Positions 1 through 8,246 of a stretch of DNA of 23,123 nt are shown here, piece after piece. The first letter of the stretch is position 1. Every line of letters begins with the position of its first letter. Under the pieces are notes generated by a model. The model saw only the letters and a program-made list of their open reading frames with translations, was not told the DNA's origin and searched no databases. Source of the stretch: Phycisphaerae bacterium (lineage in GTDB: Bacteria; Planctomycetota; Phycisphaerae; UBA1845; UTPLA1); contig JAFGQA010000418.1 of assembly GCA_016935885.1 (NCBI GenBank), forward strand, positions 1 through 23,123, in the 5' to 3' direction. A program made the translations under genes and the position numbers.

Positions 1-91
1 AAAACTGTGGCACCGGCGTCTCGCCGGTGGTTTTCACGGTCAAAAACGGCGTTTCCGAAACGCTGTTTTCCCTTTTACCACGGGCTGCTAG
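1..91. repeat. Dispersed palindromic element, family B (left end cut by window)
   Basis: The element has a CACCGGCGTCTCGCCGGTG hairpin near its left side and ends in CCACGGGCTGCTAG. A second copy lies at 16563-16668 inside the PKS gene, where 14-bp terminal inverted repeats are complete. The left terminal repeat of this copy would lie before base 1. The right end supplies the stop codon of the minus-strand lipoprotein gene. It has the form of a small non-autonomous element; no transposase is seen. Confidence 0.75.
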
Positions 92-579
92 TCCGAAGAC
101 GACACGAGCAGCAAGCCGCCGTCGGGCGTCGCCCACGCCGGTGGTTCGTCATCGGGGCCGGTCGTCATACGCGTCGCCAGGTCGAGCGTCGCGAGGACCC
201 GGCCCGTGGCGCGCTCGACGAACCACACCTTCTGCCGTGCTTCGTCGGTGCGGGCTTCGACGTCTTGAAACCGGAGCTGCCCACGCGGCACGCCGAAATC
301 GAGATCGATGGTCTTCACCGCACCCTTGAACCGAAGATGTTCACGGGGACTTACTTTCAACGTGAGTTGCTCGTACTCGCGTGCCGGCTTCATGTCCTCG
401 CAGTAGCGAACCATGTCGCAGGACAATTCGACCTGCCGGCACTCGTCGAGGTCCCCGCTGCAGATCGTGTCACACAACCGGGTGGAGCTGGACATCCGGC
501 CGGATGAACAGCTCACGCTCACGAGGATCAAGCATGCGCCGAGAACACGAAACCTGCGTATAACAATCCGTCGCGTCAT
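88..579 (-). CDS. Putative lipoprotein of unknown function
   Basis: A short protein with an arginine-rich N-terminus, a hydrophobic stretch and a lipobox-like VSVSC, so it is probably exported and lipid-anchored. The mature N-terminal part has several cysteines (about six within 50 residues), which suggests disulfides outside the cytoplasm. I recognise no family. Start choice: GGGAG lies 6 bases before the ATG at 579; an adjacent ATG at 582 and a GTG at 597 are alternatives. The stop codon TAG lies inside the right end of repeat family B, so the C-terminus may have been reshaped by insertion of that element. It is on the same strand as the next two genes, but 236 bases separate it from the gene at 816-1817. 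Confidence 0.6.
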   Translation of the reverse strand: MTRRIVIRRFRVLGACLILVSVSCSSGRMSSSTRLCDTICSGDLDECRQVELSCDMVRYCEDMKPAREYEQLTLKVSPREHLRFKGAVKTIDLDFGVPRGQLRFQDVEARTDEARQKVWFVERATGRVLATLDLATRMTTGPDDEPPAWATPDGGLLLVSSSD

Positions 580-815
580 CATACTCTCCCAATACACATG
601 GACTCAAGTTCGCCGCTCACGGGGCTCTCACGCGTGGTGCTATCCAAACAACCAGCCACTTTACACCCGGGGCCAGGAACGTGGAAGCTCTGAAGCGGCT
701 TGATCGATGACACGCCCGTCGGAGACCCGCTGCCACCGGACTTCGGGGGGCTTTGAACATGGTTGCCCGCATCTTTCCGTACGAGTCCTACGCGCGTCTG
801 CGCGCCGCCCGGACC

Positions 816-1817
816 TCAACGATAGAAAAGGAACATCGCTTCATCCAGGGATACGTCCTTCTGGTAGCGCGCGTACTGCTCGGCGGCGGTCGTGCGGAAA
901 CCCTCGTCCAGGTCGCCGATCAGGAGCGCGTTGAGCAACCCGTCGATGATATACGCCTCCGGCACGATCGCCCGGCGAGTGAACAGCACGGAATACAGAC
1001 CGTGGTCGACAACGGGCTGATGCAGGTAGACCGCGCTCATTGAGCAGACGTAGAAGACGCCCGTTTGCCGCTCCCGCGCACGGACCTCCAGACGCGAGAA
1101 CGGGTCCCAATACTGACCGATCATCCGATTGGGTCCCACATAGCCCGTGATGACGCTGCCCGCGCCGAACGCCAGGTCGAAACCGTCGATGGTCAACGTG
1201 ACGATGTCGTCACACAGGGCGTCGCGCAGCGGCTGCTCCATCGCCGCGATGATCTGCGAATTCGGCCAAGCGTTAGCCAGGACATAGATGTCGAACGGCC
1301 GCGTGATGCCGCGCGACCGCCAGGCGGATGTCACCTCGGCCTTGCGATGAAAGACGACCCGGCGGATGATCCGAGCGCCGTCGCCGTCGTCGGTGTAGGC
1401 GCGTCGCCAGCCACCGGCGTTGGCCAAATACGTCTCGACGCCATACAGCGCGCCCCAGTACATGTTGGCGGTCGGATTGTCGCCGTCGCCGAACTTCGCC
1501 GGGACTTCGGAGGAGCGATGATCGGCCAGCGCGACGTGCACCGTCACCGTGATCAGCCCCCGCTGCTGGACTGCACGCACGATCGACGGAGCGAACTCGA
1601 TGGCATCTGGTGCGAGGGCATCGCTGAGTAGCGCGGAGGGCGCCGCCGACAGCATCGCCGGACTTGCGTCAGATGCCCGCCTCTCCGACATGCGCCACGT
1701 GAACAACGCCACGAGGCTGGCGAAGACAACGGCGCCGAGCAAACGGAGCCATTTGCGACGACCTGGGTGCCCGGCGCGTCGATACGGACTTCGGAGATGC
1801 CTGGGCTGCTGTGCCAT
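816..1817 (-). CDS. Membrane-anchored protein of unknown function
   Basis: 333 residues. A basic N-terminal segment (residues 1-24, rich in Arg) is followed by one hydrophobic helix at about residues 25-42, so the protein is probably anchored in the cytoplasmic membrane with the rest outside. The remainder looks like a folded domain with alternating beta-rich stretches and a helical C-terminal part, but I recognise no family or catalytic motif. No strong Shine-Dalgarno sequence precedes the ATG at 1817. It lies downstream of the phosphoesterase gene on the same strand, separated by a 143-base gap that holds a double-hairpin repeat. Codon use and GC content resemble the neighbours. Real as a gene; function unknown. 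Confidence 0.7.
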   Translation of the reverse strand: MAQQPRHLRSPYRRAGHPGRRKWLRLLGAVVFASLVALFTWRMSERRASDASPAMLSAAPSALLSDALAPDAIEFAPSIVRAVQQRGLITVTVHVALADHRSSEVPAKFGDGDNPTANMYWGALYGVETYLANAGGWRRAYTDDGDGARIIRRVVFHRKAEVTSAWRSRGITRPFDIYVLANAWPNSQIIAAMEQPLRDALCDDIVTLTIDGFDLAFGAGSVITGYVGPNRMIGQYWDPFSRLEVRARERQTGVFYVCSMSAVYLHQPVVDHGLYSVLFTRRAIVPEAYIIDGLLNALLIGDLDEGFRTTAAEQYARYQKDVSLDEAMFLFYR

Positions 1818-1861
1818 GTCAGATCATCACCACAACGCACGGCCGCTGCGCTGGTGCCAGA

Positions 1862-1935
1862 AGAGCCCCGAGCTTGCTCGGGGAATGGCCGCAGACCCCA
1901 TAGGCGCGAACTTCCCGACCAAGGTCGGGGGCTCT
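1862..1935. repeat. Double-hairpin repeat element, possible terminator
   Basis: The outer ends AGAGCCCC and GGGGCTCT are inverted repeats. Inside lie two further hairpins, CCCCGAGC/GCTCGGGG and CCCGACC/GGTCGGG. The plan (outer inverted repeat plus two inner hairpins) is the same as for the elements at 5107-5196 and 19871-19921, although the sequences differ. It sits between the stop of the phosphoesterase gene and the start of the gene at 816-1817. Confidence 0.7.
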
Positions 1936-1960
1936 CAGGAGTCGGCGTCTTCGTTGATCG

Positions 1961-3940
1961 CTACGGCGTTTCGTCAGGATCGCCGGACGCCTGCGCCTGG
2001 TGGGAAAGCTGAACGTCAAACGTATGCAGACGGCTCAGCGGATCCTCCAGGAAATAGACCTGCATCGCGTGCTCGCCCGGGCTGACGCGGCGGAGGTTCA
2101 GCACGAGCGGCACCGAAACCGTCTTGCCAGGCTCGATGGTCAGCGGAAGCCGAGGGCACGCCGATCGATCGGGATACAATTGCCCGCCGTTCACCCGAAT
2201 CACCGGCCAGCAGGTCTGTGGCGTGTCGGCCTCGTTGGTAAGTTTCAACGTGATCGGCGTGTCGCTCGAGAAATAGCTCAGGCCGAAATCCGTCGTGTGC
2301 GGGGCAAAGGGCCAATCCCGAGGGCCCTCAAGTTCGATGGCGATCGGTCTCGGGTCCGGCACGTTTGCGGGCTTCGTCGATGCGACGAGGCGGATCGCCC
2401 CCTTGTCCGGCACGTCGATGGCGACGTCACAGGCCCAGTACGTCCCGGCGTCCAACATGTGGATCATGCGCCCCGGAGCGACGATGGGTGTTGCATCGCC
2501 TTTGTCCTTTGCGATCCGTAACCAGACGTGAACATCGTCGAACGCCTGGTTGAGCGCGTTCTGGACGGTGACGCCGACGCGCGGGGACGAACCGTCGTTG
2601 GGCGCGTCGTAGTAGGCCCGGAGGCGGCCGGTCGGGATGGAATGCTCCAATCGCTCGGTCGCGTTGTCGTCTGCGTAGACGTAGCTGATTTCGTCGCCGT
2701 TGACCTCGATGACGCGGTAGTGGCTGAAGCCGGTCGCGCGGCTCCGCAGCGCAGTGCTCGCCTCGTGAGTACGAATCAGGTGCAGGTCATCCAGGCCTTT
2801 GAGCTTGGTGGCGAACTCCTTGTAGTCCCAGTCGGTCGAGCCGCCCACGATGAACATCTTGATCTTGTGCTGCTTGACGAACTCCTCGATGTCGCCGCGC
2901 TCCCGCCAGATGTCCAGGAGCCCCAGCTCGTCACTGTTGGCGGCGATGAAGTTGAACCGCTTGTCTCGATTCTGCTTCAGGTCGGTGTCGATCCATCCCA
3001 GTTGGCTGTAGTCCTGGTCGATCGGATTGCCGGGATGGTCCAGCAGGAGCAGGCCGTGATAGGCGCCGTAATCGATCGTGCCGATCGGCTTTGTGGCGAC
3101 CTTGTCGGTGAAGCTCGCCTCGTGGTCGTGCAATCCGCACAGCATGAAGACTGGCGCGTTGAACTTCTCGAAGAACTTCAGCACACTTGTCCAACTCGAT
3201 GCATCGTCTCGAGTTCGGGCCCACTCGGTATAATCACCCGTGGCAATGATGAACTCCGGCGCCAGGAGGTTGATTTCTGCCACCAGCATTTCGTCGAAAC
3301 TCGGCGCCGTCAGGTCGCCGACGTTCATGTTCGACAGATGCACAAAGCGGAACTTGGACTTGAAGGAATCGACGATCTTGACGCTGTGTCGAGAATAATA
3401 CGTAGCCGAATTGGTCCGAACCTCGAGGTCATATAGGCCGGGTTCCGTTGCAGCGGGCACCTCGAGGACAAGGCTACAGTATTCGCTGGTATAAGAAGGC
3501 GGCGTGGTCGGCCTCAGCGGCACGCACCGGCTGGGTTCCAAGGTGTGCCGCAGCGCGAAGCTGACCTCCCCTTTGACTTCCGGTGGCAGACGCATCACGA
3601 AGTAAAACGTGTCGCCGGGCGTGCGGAAGATCGGCCGCCCCTGGGAAGGCTCGCGGATCACGGCGGAGGGCCAGCTCGTCCGGGCGGTCTGCGGCGCGCG
3701 GACCGCGGCACGGATCATCGTCTGGCCTGGTCGCGCGGCGTCCGTAGCCTTCGCAGCGTCAGCAGCCGGATCGGCCTTGGTCTCGGCCTGGCCCACCTCG
3801 CCCTTCGTTGTTTGGCCGTCGGGAGGAGGCTGTATCCCATCCTGCGGCGATCCCGCCTGCTCTTGAGCTGACAACCCGGTCCCACACGAGAAACACAGAC
3901 CTACCAGCCAAACGGCCAAGAGACGCCAACGCCTGTCCAT
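1961..3940 (-). CDS. Secreted calcineurin-like phosphoesterase, probably degenerate
   Basis: 659 residues. A signal peptide (residues 1-25, ending near LSAQ) is followed by a low-complexity acidic and Ala-rich linker to about residue 75, a beta domain, a metallophosphoesterase domain (about 195-410) and C-terminal beta-sandwich regions. The phosphoesterase fold is suggested by HLSNMNVGD, ATGDYTEW and CGLHDHE in the right order and spacing. However, motif I (normally DxH) reads N204-M-N206, and the GNHD motif reads G-L-H271-D272; only D236 of the GD motif and H271 remain clear. It may therefore bind ligand without hydrolysing it, or use another metal arrangement. The start is supported by GAGGG about 10 bases upstream. 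A TATAAT on this strand at 4019-4024 could be its -10 box, but no good -35 is seen. Confidence 0.75.
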   Translation of the reverse strand: MDRRWRLLAVWLVGLCFSCGTGLSAQEQAGSPQDGIQPPPDGQTTKGEVGQAETKADPAADAAKATDAARPGQTMIRAAVRAPQTARTSWPSAVIREPSQGRPIFRTPGDTFYFVMRLPPEVKGEVSFALRHTLEPSRCVPLRPTTPPSYTSEYCSLVLEVPAATEPGLYDLEVRTNSATYYSRHSVKIVDSFKSKFRFVHLSNMNVGDLTAPSFDEMLVAEINLLAPEFIIATGDYTEWARTRDDASSWTSVLKFFEKFNAPVFMLCGLHDHEASFTDKVATKPIGTIDYGAYHGLLLLDHPGNPIDQDYSQLGWIDTDLKQNRDKRFNFIAANSDELGLLDIWRERGDIEEFVKQHKIKMFIVGGSTDWDYKEFATKLKGLDDLHLIRTHEASTALRSRATGFSHYRVIEVNGDEISYVYADDNATERLEHSIPTGRLRAYYDAPNDGSSPRVGVTVQNALNQAFDDVHVWLRIAKDKGDATPIVAPGRMIHMLDAGTYWACDVAIDVPDKGAIRLVASTKPANVPDPRPIAIELEGPRDWPFAPHTTDFGLSYFSSDTPITLKLTNEADTPQTCWPVIRVNGGQLYPDRSACPRLPLTIEPGKTVSVPLVLNLRRVSPGEHAMQVYFLEDPLSRLHTFDVQLSHQAQASGDPDETP

Positions 3941-3995
3941 GGGTCAACCCTCGATATTCGTGATTGTGTCATTGTGCTTTTCTGGCATTACACGG

Positions 3996-4023
3996 TTGCC
4001 ATTTTACGTTGGGGGGGTATTAT
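3996..4023 (+). promoter_or_regulatory. Candidate sigma-70-type promoter for the dehydrogenase gene
   Basis: TTGCCA (3996-4001), 16 bases, TATTAT (4018-4023), ending about 85 bases before the ATG at 4108. On the other strand TATAAT overlaps the same place (4019-4024), so the 167-base gap may be a divergent promoter region for the phosphoesterase as well. A small palindrome CGGGCTAGCGCCCG lies between the promoter and the gene. Confidence 0.5.
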
Positions 4024-4107
4024 ACGTGATGGGTTGTTGGGAAGCTATCGAATGTAAGTCGACAGGCACACGGGCTAGCGCCCGCATGTCAGCTTGGAGT
4101 ATTCGGC

Positions 4108-5058
4108 ATGAAAGGTGGCCGGCCGTACCGGATCGTCATGGCGGAACCATTTGACGCCGCCGCCGTAGCCCGCTTACAGGAGATCGGCCAGGTGGATATC
4201 CTCCAGGACTCCACGCCCGAAAGGCTGATCGAGGCCCTTCCGAAGGCCGATGCCCTGCTTGTACGCTCCAGGGCCCACGTCACGGCGAGGATCATCGAGG
4301 CGGCGCCGCAGCTCAAGGTGATCGGCCGTGCGAGCCCAAACACCGACCACATCGACCTGCGCGCCGCGCGGCGGCGGGACATCAGCGTTGTTTATGCCCC
4401 CCTCGTGGCTGTGACTTCCACGGCGGAATTCACGCTTGGCCTGATGTTGACCCTCAGCCGACGCATCCACTACTTCGACCGCCAGGTTCGGGATGGCAAG
4501 TATGACGTCCTTCGAGCCCCCGGTGGCCACGAGATGCGCAACCTGACGATCGGACTGCTGGGCATCGACCCTATCGCCGAGAAACTCGGACAGATGTGCA
4601 CGGCCGCCTTCGGTTCGCCTCTGATCTACCACGACCCGGCCGGCAAGGCACCGAATGAGCTTGAGGCGAAGCAGGTGAACCTTGATACGCTGCTGGGGGA
4701 ATCCGATATCGTTTCGGTTCACCTGCCGCTGTCGCCCAACACGCGGGGCTTGCTCAACGCCGAGCGGATTGCGAAGCTGAAGCCGACCGCGATCCTCGTA
4801 AACACGTCCCGTGGCCCGGTCATCGACACGGTCGCCTTGGCCCAGGCGCTCAAGGGGCGGCACATTGCCGGTGCGGCGTTGGATGTCTTCGAGAGCGAGC
4901 CCCTGCCAGCCAACCACCCATTGCGCAGGGCGCCGGATTGCATCCTGACGCCGCACGTCGCCGGCTCGACGCTGGACGCCTCGACCAGCCGGTTCAGCGT
5001 GGCGGACGACGTCGTGCGCGTCTTGCAGGGCGAGCCGCCGCGGCACCCCGTCCCGTAG
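4108..5058 (+). CDS. D-2-hydroxyacid dehydrogenase family protein (phosphoglycerate dehydrogenase-like)
   Basis: 316 residues, the length of the short dehydrogenases related to SerA without the ACT regulatory domain. The catalytic trio of the family is present: R235 in NTSRG, the Glu of DVFESEP and H283 in TPHVAG. The order catalytic domain, NAD domain, catalytic tail is kept. The glycine-rich nucleotide loop is altered: the expected GxGxxG reads G152-I-D-P-I-A157, so two of three glycines are gone, and the usual GRAGVGVDNID region reads GRASPNTDHID. NAD binding may be weak or changed, so I give no gene symbol. The start follows TTGGAG about 9 bases upstream; the ATG at 4138 is an alternative. 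gap follows on the same strand after 333 bases with its own promoter, so a shared operon is not needed. Confidence 0.85.
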   Translation: MKGGRPYRIVMAEPFDAAAVARLQEIGQVDILQDSTPERLIEALPKADALLVRSRAHVTARIIEAAPQLKVIGRASPNTDHIDLRAARRRDISVVYAPLVAVTSTAEFTLGLMLTLSRRIHYFDRQVRDGKYDVLRAPGGHEMRNLTIGLLGIDPIAEKLGQMCTAAFGSPLIYHDPAGKAPNELEAKQVNLDTLLGESDIVSVHLPLSPNTRGLLNAERIAKLKPTAILVNTSRGPVIDTVALAQALKGRHIAGAALDVFESEPLPANHPLRRAPDCILTPHVAGSTLDASTSRFSVADDVVRVLQGEPPRHPVP

Positions 5059-5106
5059 CCCGCATCCCACCCGGACGCTGCCGGCCGTCTCCGCGACAGT
5101 CTGAGC

Positions 5107-5196
5107 GGGTGCCACTGGCAGCTTGCCTGCCAGTGTGTCTGCCCCATGCGCCCGCCCGGGGAGACCGCACGGGCGGACAAGCCGTCCGTGGCACCC
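5107..5196. repeat. Double-hairpin repeat with GTGCCAC/GTGGCAC ends
   Basis: Ends GGGTGCCAC (5107-5115) and GTGGCACCC (5188-5196) are perfect 9-bp inverted repeats. Inside are two hairpins, ACTGGCAG/CTGCCAGT and ACGGGCGG/CCGTCCGT, each with a 4-5 base loop. It lies just after the stop of the dehydrogenase gene, so the transcript could fold into a terminator-like structure, but there is no T-run. Confidence 0.75.
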
Positions 5197-5256
5197 AGAA
5201 TCGAATGCTGCCGGAAGTGTCACGGACGCCTGCCGGCCTCGCAGGCCGTATTCTGC

Positions 5257-5285
5257 TTGACGAGTCTGAATCCCCAATCTATCTT
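5257..5285 (+). promoter_or_regulatory. Candidate promoter of gap
   Basis: TTGACG (5257-5262), 17 bases, TATCTT (5280-5285). Spacing is optimal and the boxes are close to consensus. The predicted leader is about 100 bases and holds GC-rich palindromes (near 5298-5330). Confidence 0.55.
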
Positions 5286-5391
5286 CGTTTTATTCCGGGG
5301 AGCGGCCGAGCCGCCGCTTCGGCTTCCGGACGGCATGATCCAGTCGGATGCCGTGGACAAACCGGCAAACGAAGGTTAAGGAGAACACAGC

Positions 5392-6432
5392 ATGGCGGCA
5401 GTAAAGGTCGGCATCAACGGTTTCGGGCGGATCGGCAGATTGGTGGCCAGGGCGATGGCCGAGCGCAAAGGCGAATTCGACATCGTCGCGATCAACGATG
5501 TAGGCTCTTCGGCCAAGGCGCACGCTCACCTGTTCAAGTATGACACCGCACAAGGAAGATACGCCGGCACCGTCGAGCACGATGAAACCAGCCTGGTCAT
5601 CGACGGCGACCGCATCCGCGTCCTCGCCGAGCGAGAGCCCGCCAAGCTCCCCTGGGGCGAACTCGGGGCCACCGTCGTGCTTGAATCCACCGGCGCCTTC
5701 CGCAGCAGGGGCGACGGCAAGAAGCCCGGCTACGGCGACCACATCAGGGCCGGCGCGAAGAAGGTTATTCTGTCCGCACCATCCAAGGACAAGATCGATG
5801 CGACGGTCGTCCTTGGTGTCAACGACGACTCGCTGAGGCCCGAGCACACCTTCGTCAGCAACGGCAGTTGCACGACCAACTGCCTGGCCCCGCTCGTCAA
5901 GGTGATGGTCGACAATCCCGACGTCTTCGGCCGGAAGATCGACGGCATGATGACAACCATCCACGCTTATACCAACGACCAGCGCGTCCTGGACATGGTC
6001 CACGGCGAGGATCTGCTCCGCGCGCGGGCGGCGGCGATGAACATCATTCCCTCCACGACCGGTGCCGCCAAGGCCATCGGCCTGGTCGTCCCGAGCGAGA
6101 ACATTCGTCTGGACGGCTTCGCTTTCCGCGTGCCCGTGTTGGATGGCAGCGTCGTTGACCTGACCATCAGCCTGGAGAAGGAGGTCAGCGCCGAACAGGC
6201 CAACGCGGTCTTCAAGAAGGCGGCAGCTACCACCCGCTTCAGGGGCATCCTGTATTACAACGAGGAGCCCCTGGTCAGCAGCGACGTCATCGGCAACCCG
6301 TACAGCAGCGTGTTCGACGCCACGCGGACGATGGCCATGGGCAAGATGCTCAAGCTCGTGAGCTGGTACGACAACGAGTGGGGCTTCTCCCAGCGCGTTT
6401 GCGACCTCGCCCTGCGACTGGCTGGCATGTAG
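5392..6432 (+). CDS. gap: Glyceraldehyde-3-phosphate dehydrogenase, type I
   Basis: 346 residues, slightly longer than the usual 330-335. It catalyses the phosphorylating oxidation of glyceraldehyde 3-phosphate with NAD+ in glycolysis and the reverse in gluconeogenesis, in the cytoplasm. Seen in the sequence: the N-terminal NAD motif INGFGRIGR, the active-site SNGSCTTNC with catalytic C160 (usually SNASCTTNC), the general base H191 in TTIHAYTNDQ, the phosphate-site STTGAAKA, and the C-terminal WYDNEWGFS. The distance from C160 to H191 is 31 residues, four more than the usual 27, from a small insertion in the helix after the active site. AAGGAG about 9 bases before the ATG supports the start. 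A promoter precedes the gene and a strong hairpin follows it, so it is probably a single-gene unit. Confidence 0.97.
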   Translation: MAAVKVGINGFGRIGRLVARAMAERKGEFDIVAINDVGSSAKAHAHLFKYDTAQGRYAGTVEHDETSLVIDGDRIRVLAEREPAKLPWGELGATVVLESTGAFRSRGDGKKPGYGDHIRAGAKKVILSAPSKDKIDATVVLGVNDDSLRPEHTFVSNGSCTTNCLAPLVKVMVDNPDVFGRKIDGMMTTIHAYTNDQRVLDMVHGEDLLRARAAAMNIIPSTTGAAKAIGLVVPSENIRLDGFAFRVPVLDGSVVDLTISLEKEVSAEQANAVFKKAAATTRFRGILYYNEEPLVSSDVIGNPYSSVFDATRTMAMGKMLKLVSWYDNEWGFSQRVCDLALRLAGM

Positions 6433-6489
6433 GCGACGGCGACACACAAAGGCGAATCGCAACAAGTCCGCGAGACCGACTCGTATTCC

Positions 6490-6523
6490 GAAGCCCACGG
6501 ATCTCGATCCGTGGGCTTCTTCT
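6490..6523 (+). terminator. Hairpin terminator after gap
   Basis: A perfect 13-bp stem (GAAGCCCACGGAT, 6490-6502, pairing with 6507-6519) with a CTCG tetraloop, followed by a short T-rich stretch. It lies 58 bases after the gap stop codon. Since the aminotransferase gene ends from the other side at 6588, it separates convergent genes. Confidence 0.85.
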
Positions 6524-6587
6524 GTGGCACTCTCCACGTGCCACTGCTCCGAGCAGTGCGTCACGAGCGGCGGCGGAAGCCGCCGGT
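6523..6587. repeat. Cluster of small palindromes between convergent genes
   Basis: GTGGCACTCTCCACGTGCCAC, then the near-perfect palindrome CACTGCTC-c-GAGCAGTG (6542-6558), then CGGCGG-aag-CCGCCG. The GTGGCA/TGCCAC words recur in the elements at 5107, 19871 and 20165. It may serve as the terminator of the aminotransferase gene on the minus strand. Confidence 0.5.
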
Positions 6588-7790
6588 TCACCTTACCTGC
6601 GTGCCAGTTGCGGCCTCCGCCAACACGTTATCGAGCACCCGCAGGAAATCCTCAATATCCTTGATCTCAATCGTCAGACTCGGATCGATCCGCAGCACCT
6701 TGACATCGGGACGACGCCCCACGATGAAGCCTCGCCGCACCAGTTCGCGATGTGTTCGGACCGTGAATGAGTTTTCCGAATCATCTTCCAGTTCAAGCGC
6801 GACCATCAATCCACGCGAACGAATGTCCTTGATCCGGCTGGTGCGATCCTTGATTCCCTGCAACCCGGCCACGAGGACATTCGCAATCTCCTTGCCTCGC
6901 TCGATCAGCCCCTCCTCTCGGATGACCCGAACGACCTCCCGCACAACGGCCGCCCCCAGCGGATCATTCTGGTGAGACTGCGCGTATTTCACCGGCTCAC
7001 CACCCAGACGGTCTATCACAGTGTGCGAGATCGCCGTCACACTCACGGGGTAACCATTGCCGATCCCCTTGCCCATGGCAACGATATCCGGCGAGATCCC
7101 GTAGTGCTGAAAGCCGAACCAGGTCCCGGTTCGGCCGACGCCCGTCGTTACCTCATTCACAAGAACAAGCCCGCCGGTTTCCTTGACGACACGAACGATG
7201 TTACGAATCAGCTCCTCGGGCGGAAAGCGAACCAACCCCGATGAACTGCCGGGTTCGAGAAGAAGACCCCCGATCTTGCCAAATGGGATCGTCGCCCATA
7301 TGTCGCAATGCCCGCCGCAATCCTCGGCGTACGGACACGCGGCACAGGCCTGCCAGTCGAAACGGAACCACTCGTCGTCCTCGCCCTTACTCGCAGAACC
7401 GTAGGCCCCGAAGTAGGAATCCGTCATCGTCATCAGCAATGGTCGGTGAGCGACCATCTGCGCGACCCGCACGCCATACTCGACGGCCTCGCTGCCCGAA
7501 CACAGGAAAACACATTTGCCGTCCTCGAATCCCACCAGGGACAGAATCTCCCGCGCCGCCTGCTCCACCACGCCGCTCGAGTAACAGAACCCCGCGTGAC
7601 CGATTCGAGCGGCTTGCTCCGCAATCACGCGAAGCACCTTTGGATTCCCGTGACCGATCGGCGTACACCAGACGCCCGATTCAAGATCGACGTACCGCTT
7701 GCCTTGTGCATCATAGAGATAGCAGTTCTCTGCACGGACAATGCCCGTCAGAAGCAGCTCGTGCCCAGGATACCATACGATGTGCGTCAT
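6588..7790 (-). CDS. Class III PLP-dependent aminotransferase, atypical
   Basis: 400 residues, the usual length for class III (acetylornithine/GSA aminotransferase-like) enzymes, which use pyridoxal phosphate to move amino groups or isomerise amino-aldehydes. Seen: the FLCSGSEAVEYG phosphate-binding region, the NEVTTGVGRTG motif and the Schiff-base lysine K241 in AMGKGIGNGYP. The residue that should be the Asp binding the PLP ring nitrogen is N212 (codon AAT), exactly 29 residues before K241 as in ornithine aminotransferase. A CxxC-x5-C-x3-C insertion (C149, C152, C158, C162, with H161) resembles a zinc or Fe-S site. The start at 7790 is chosen because GGAGGA precedes it; the open frame runs further upstream through a tandem repeat, which is not coding. 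Substrate unknown. No link to the neighbouring cluster can be shown. Confidence 0.88.
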   Translation of the reverse strand: MTHIVWYPGHELLLTGIVRAENCYLYDAQGKRYVDLESGVWCTPIGHGNPKVLRVIAEQAARIGHAGFCYSSGVVEQAAREILSLVGFEDGKCVFLCSGSEAVEYGVRVAQMVAHRPLLMTMTDSYFGAYGSASKGEDDEWFRFDWQACAACPYAEDCGGHCDIWATIPFGKIGGLLLEPGSSSGLVRFPPEELIRNIVRVVKETGGLVLVNEVTTGVGRTGTWFGFQHYGISPDIVAMGKGIGNGYPVSVTAISHTVIDRLGGEPVKYAQSHQNDPLGAAVVREVVRVIREEGLIERGKEIANVLVAGLQGIKDRTSRIKDIRSRGLMVALELEDDSENSFTVRTHRELVRRGFIVGRRPDVKVLRIDPSLTIEIKDIEDFLRVLDNVLAEAATGTQVR

Positions 7791-8246
7791 CTGTTCCTCC
7801 ATGACGGTAGCCGCCCCGACAACTGATAACAGAACACTGACAACTGAACAACGACAACGGAGAATTAAACACTGACAACTGACGAGAATCCAATAACAGG
7901 CGTCGAATGCCCACGGACAAGCTCCTTGGCTCGGTTGTCGGGCGCGCACACGCATGGTCGACATGGTTCTCCTTCTCGAGATTCCCCTGCCTGGCCCGCT
8001 TGGCGCGTTGGCGCAGCGTGAGCTGGCGCGAGCCAAGGAGACGTATGCACGGTTGCAGAGTCGGTTCCCTGCGGGGAACAGGAATGGGAAACCGACGACT
8101 CGAGCACCATCCTAGGAATCGCCCGGCGCGACGGCACGGTAATCGAAGCGTGAGACAATAAGCCTGTGGCCCCGCGAATCGAAAGACACAGGAGTCTGAC
8201 GATACCGGACGGGGTGTGGCGGTGCTTTGGCGACACCCACGAAGTT
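7791..8246. other. Intergenic stretch with tandem repeat tract
   Basis: The part at 7817-7890 is an imperfect repeat of CTGACAACTGA-like words, about five copies, of low complexity. The rest (7890-8246) contains GGTTCCCTGCGGGGAACAGG, a short inverted repeat, and otherwise nothing I can assign. Frames that stay open here are not convincing as genes. Confidence 0.6.

Noticed and set aside
2528..3436. Plus-strand open frame of 302 codons
   Set aside because: Antisense of the phosphoesterase gene, no family features.
4174..5277. Long open frame opposite the dehydrogenase gene (367 codons)
   Set aside because: Antisense of a recognisable dehydrogenase; no motif, no ribosome site.
5290..6591. Long open frame on the minus strand opposite gap (433 codons)
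   Set aside because: It is the mirror of the gap gene in GC-rich DNA; the product is rich in Asp, Val and Ala without any family motif, and gap itself is certain.
7802..8036. N-terminal extension of the aminotransferase frame
   Set aside because: The extension runs through a tandem repeat tract; the ATG at 7790 has a strong GGAGGA site and begins the conserved part.
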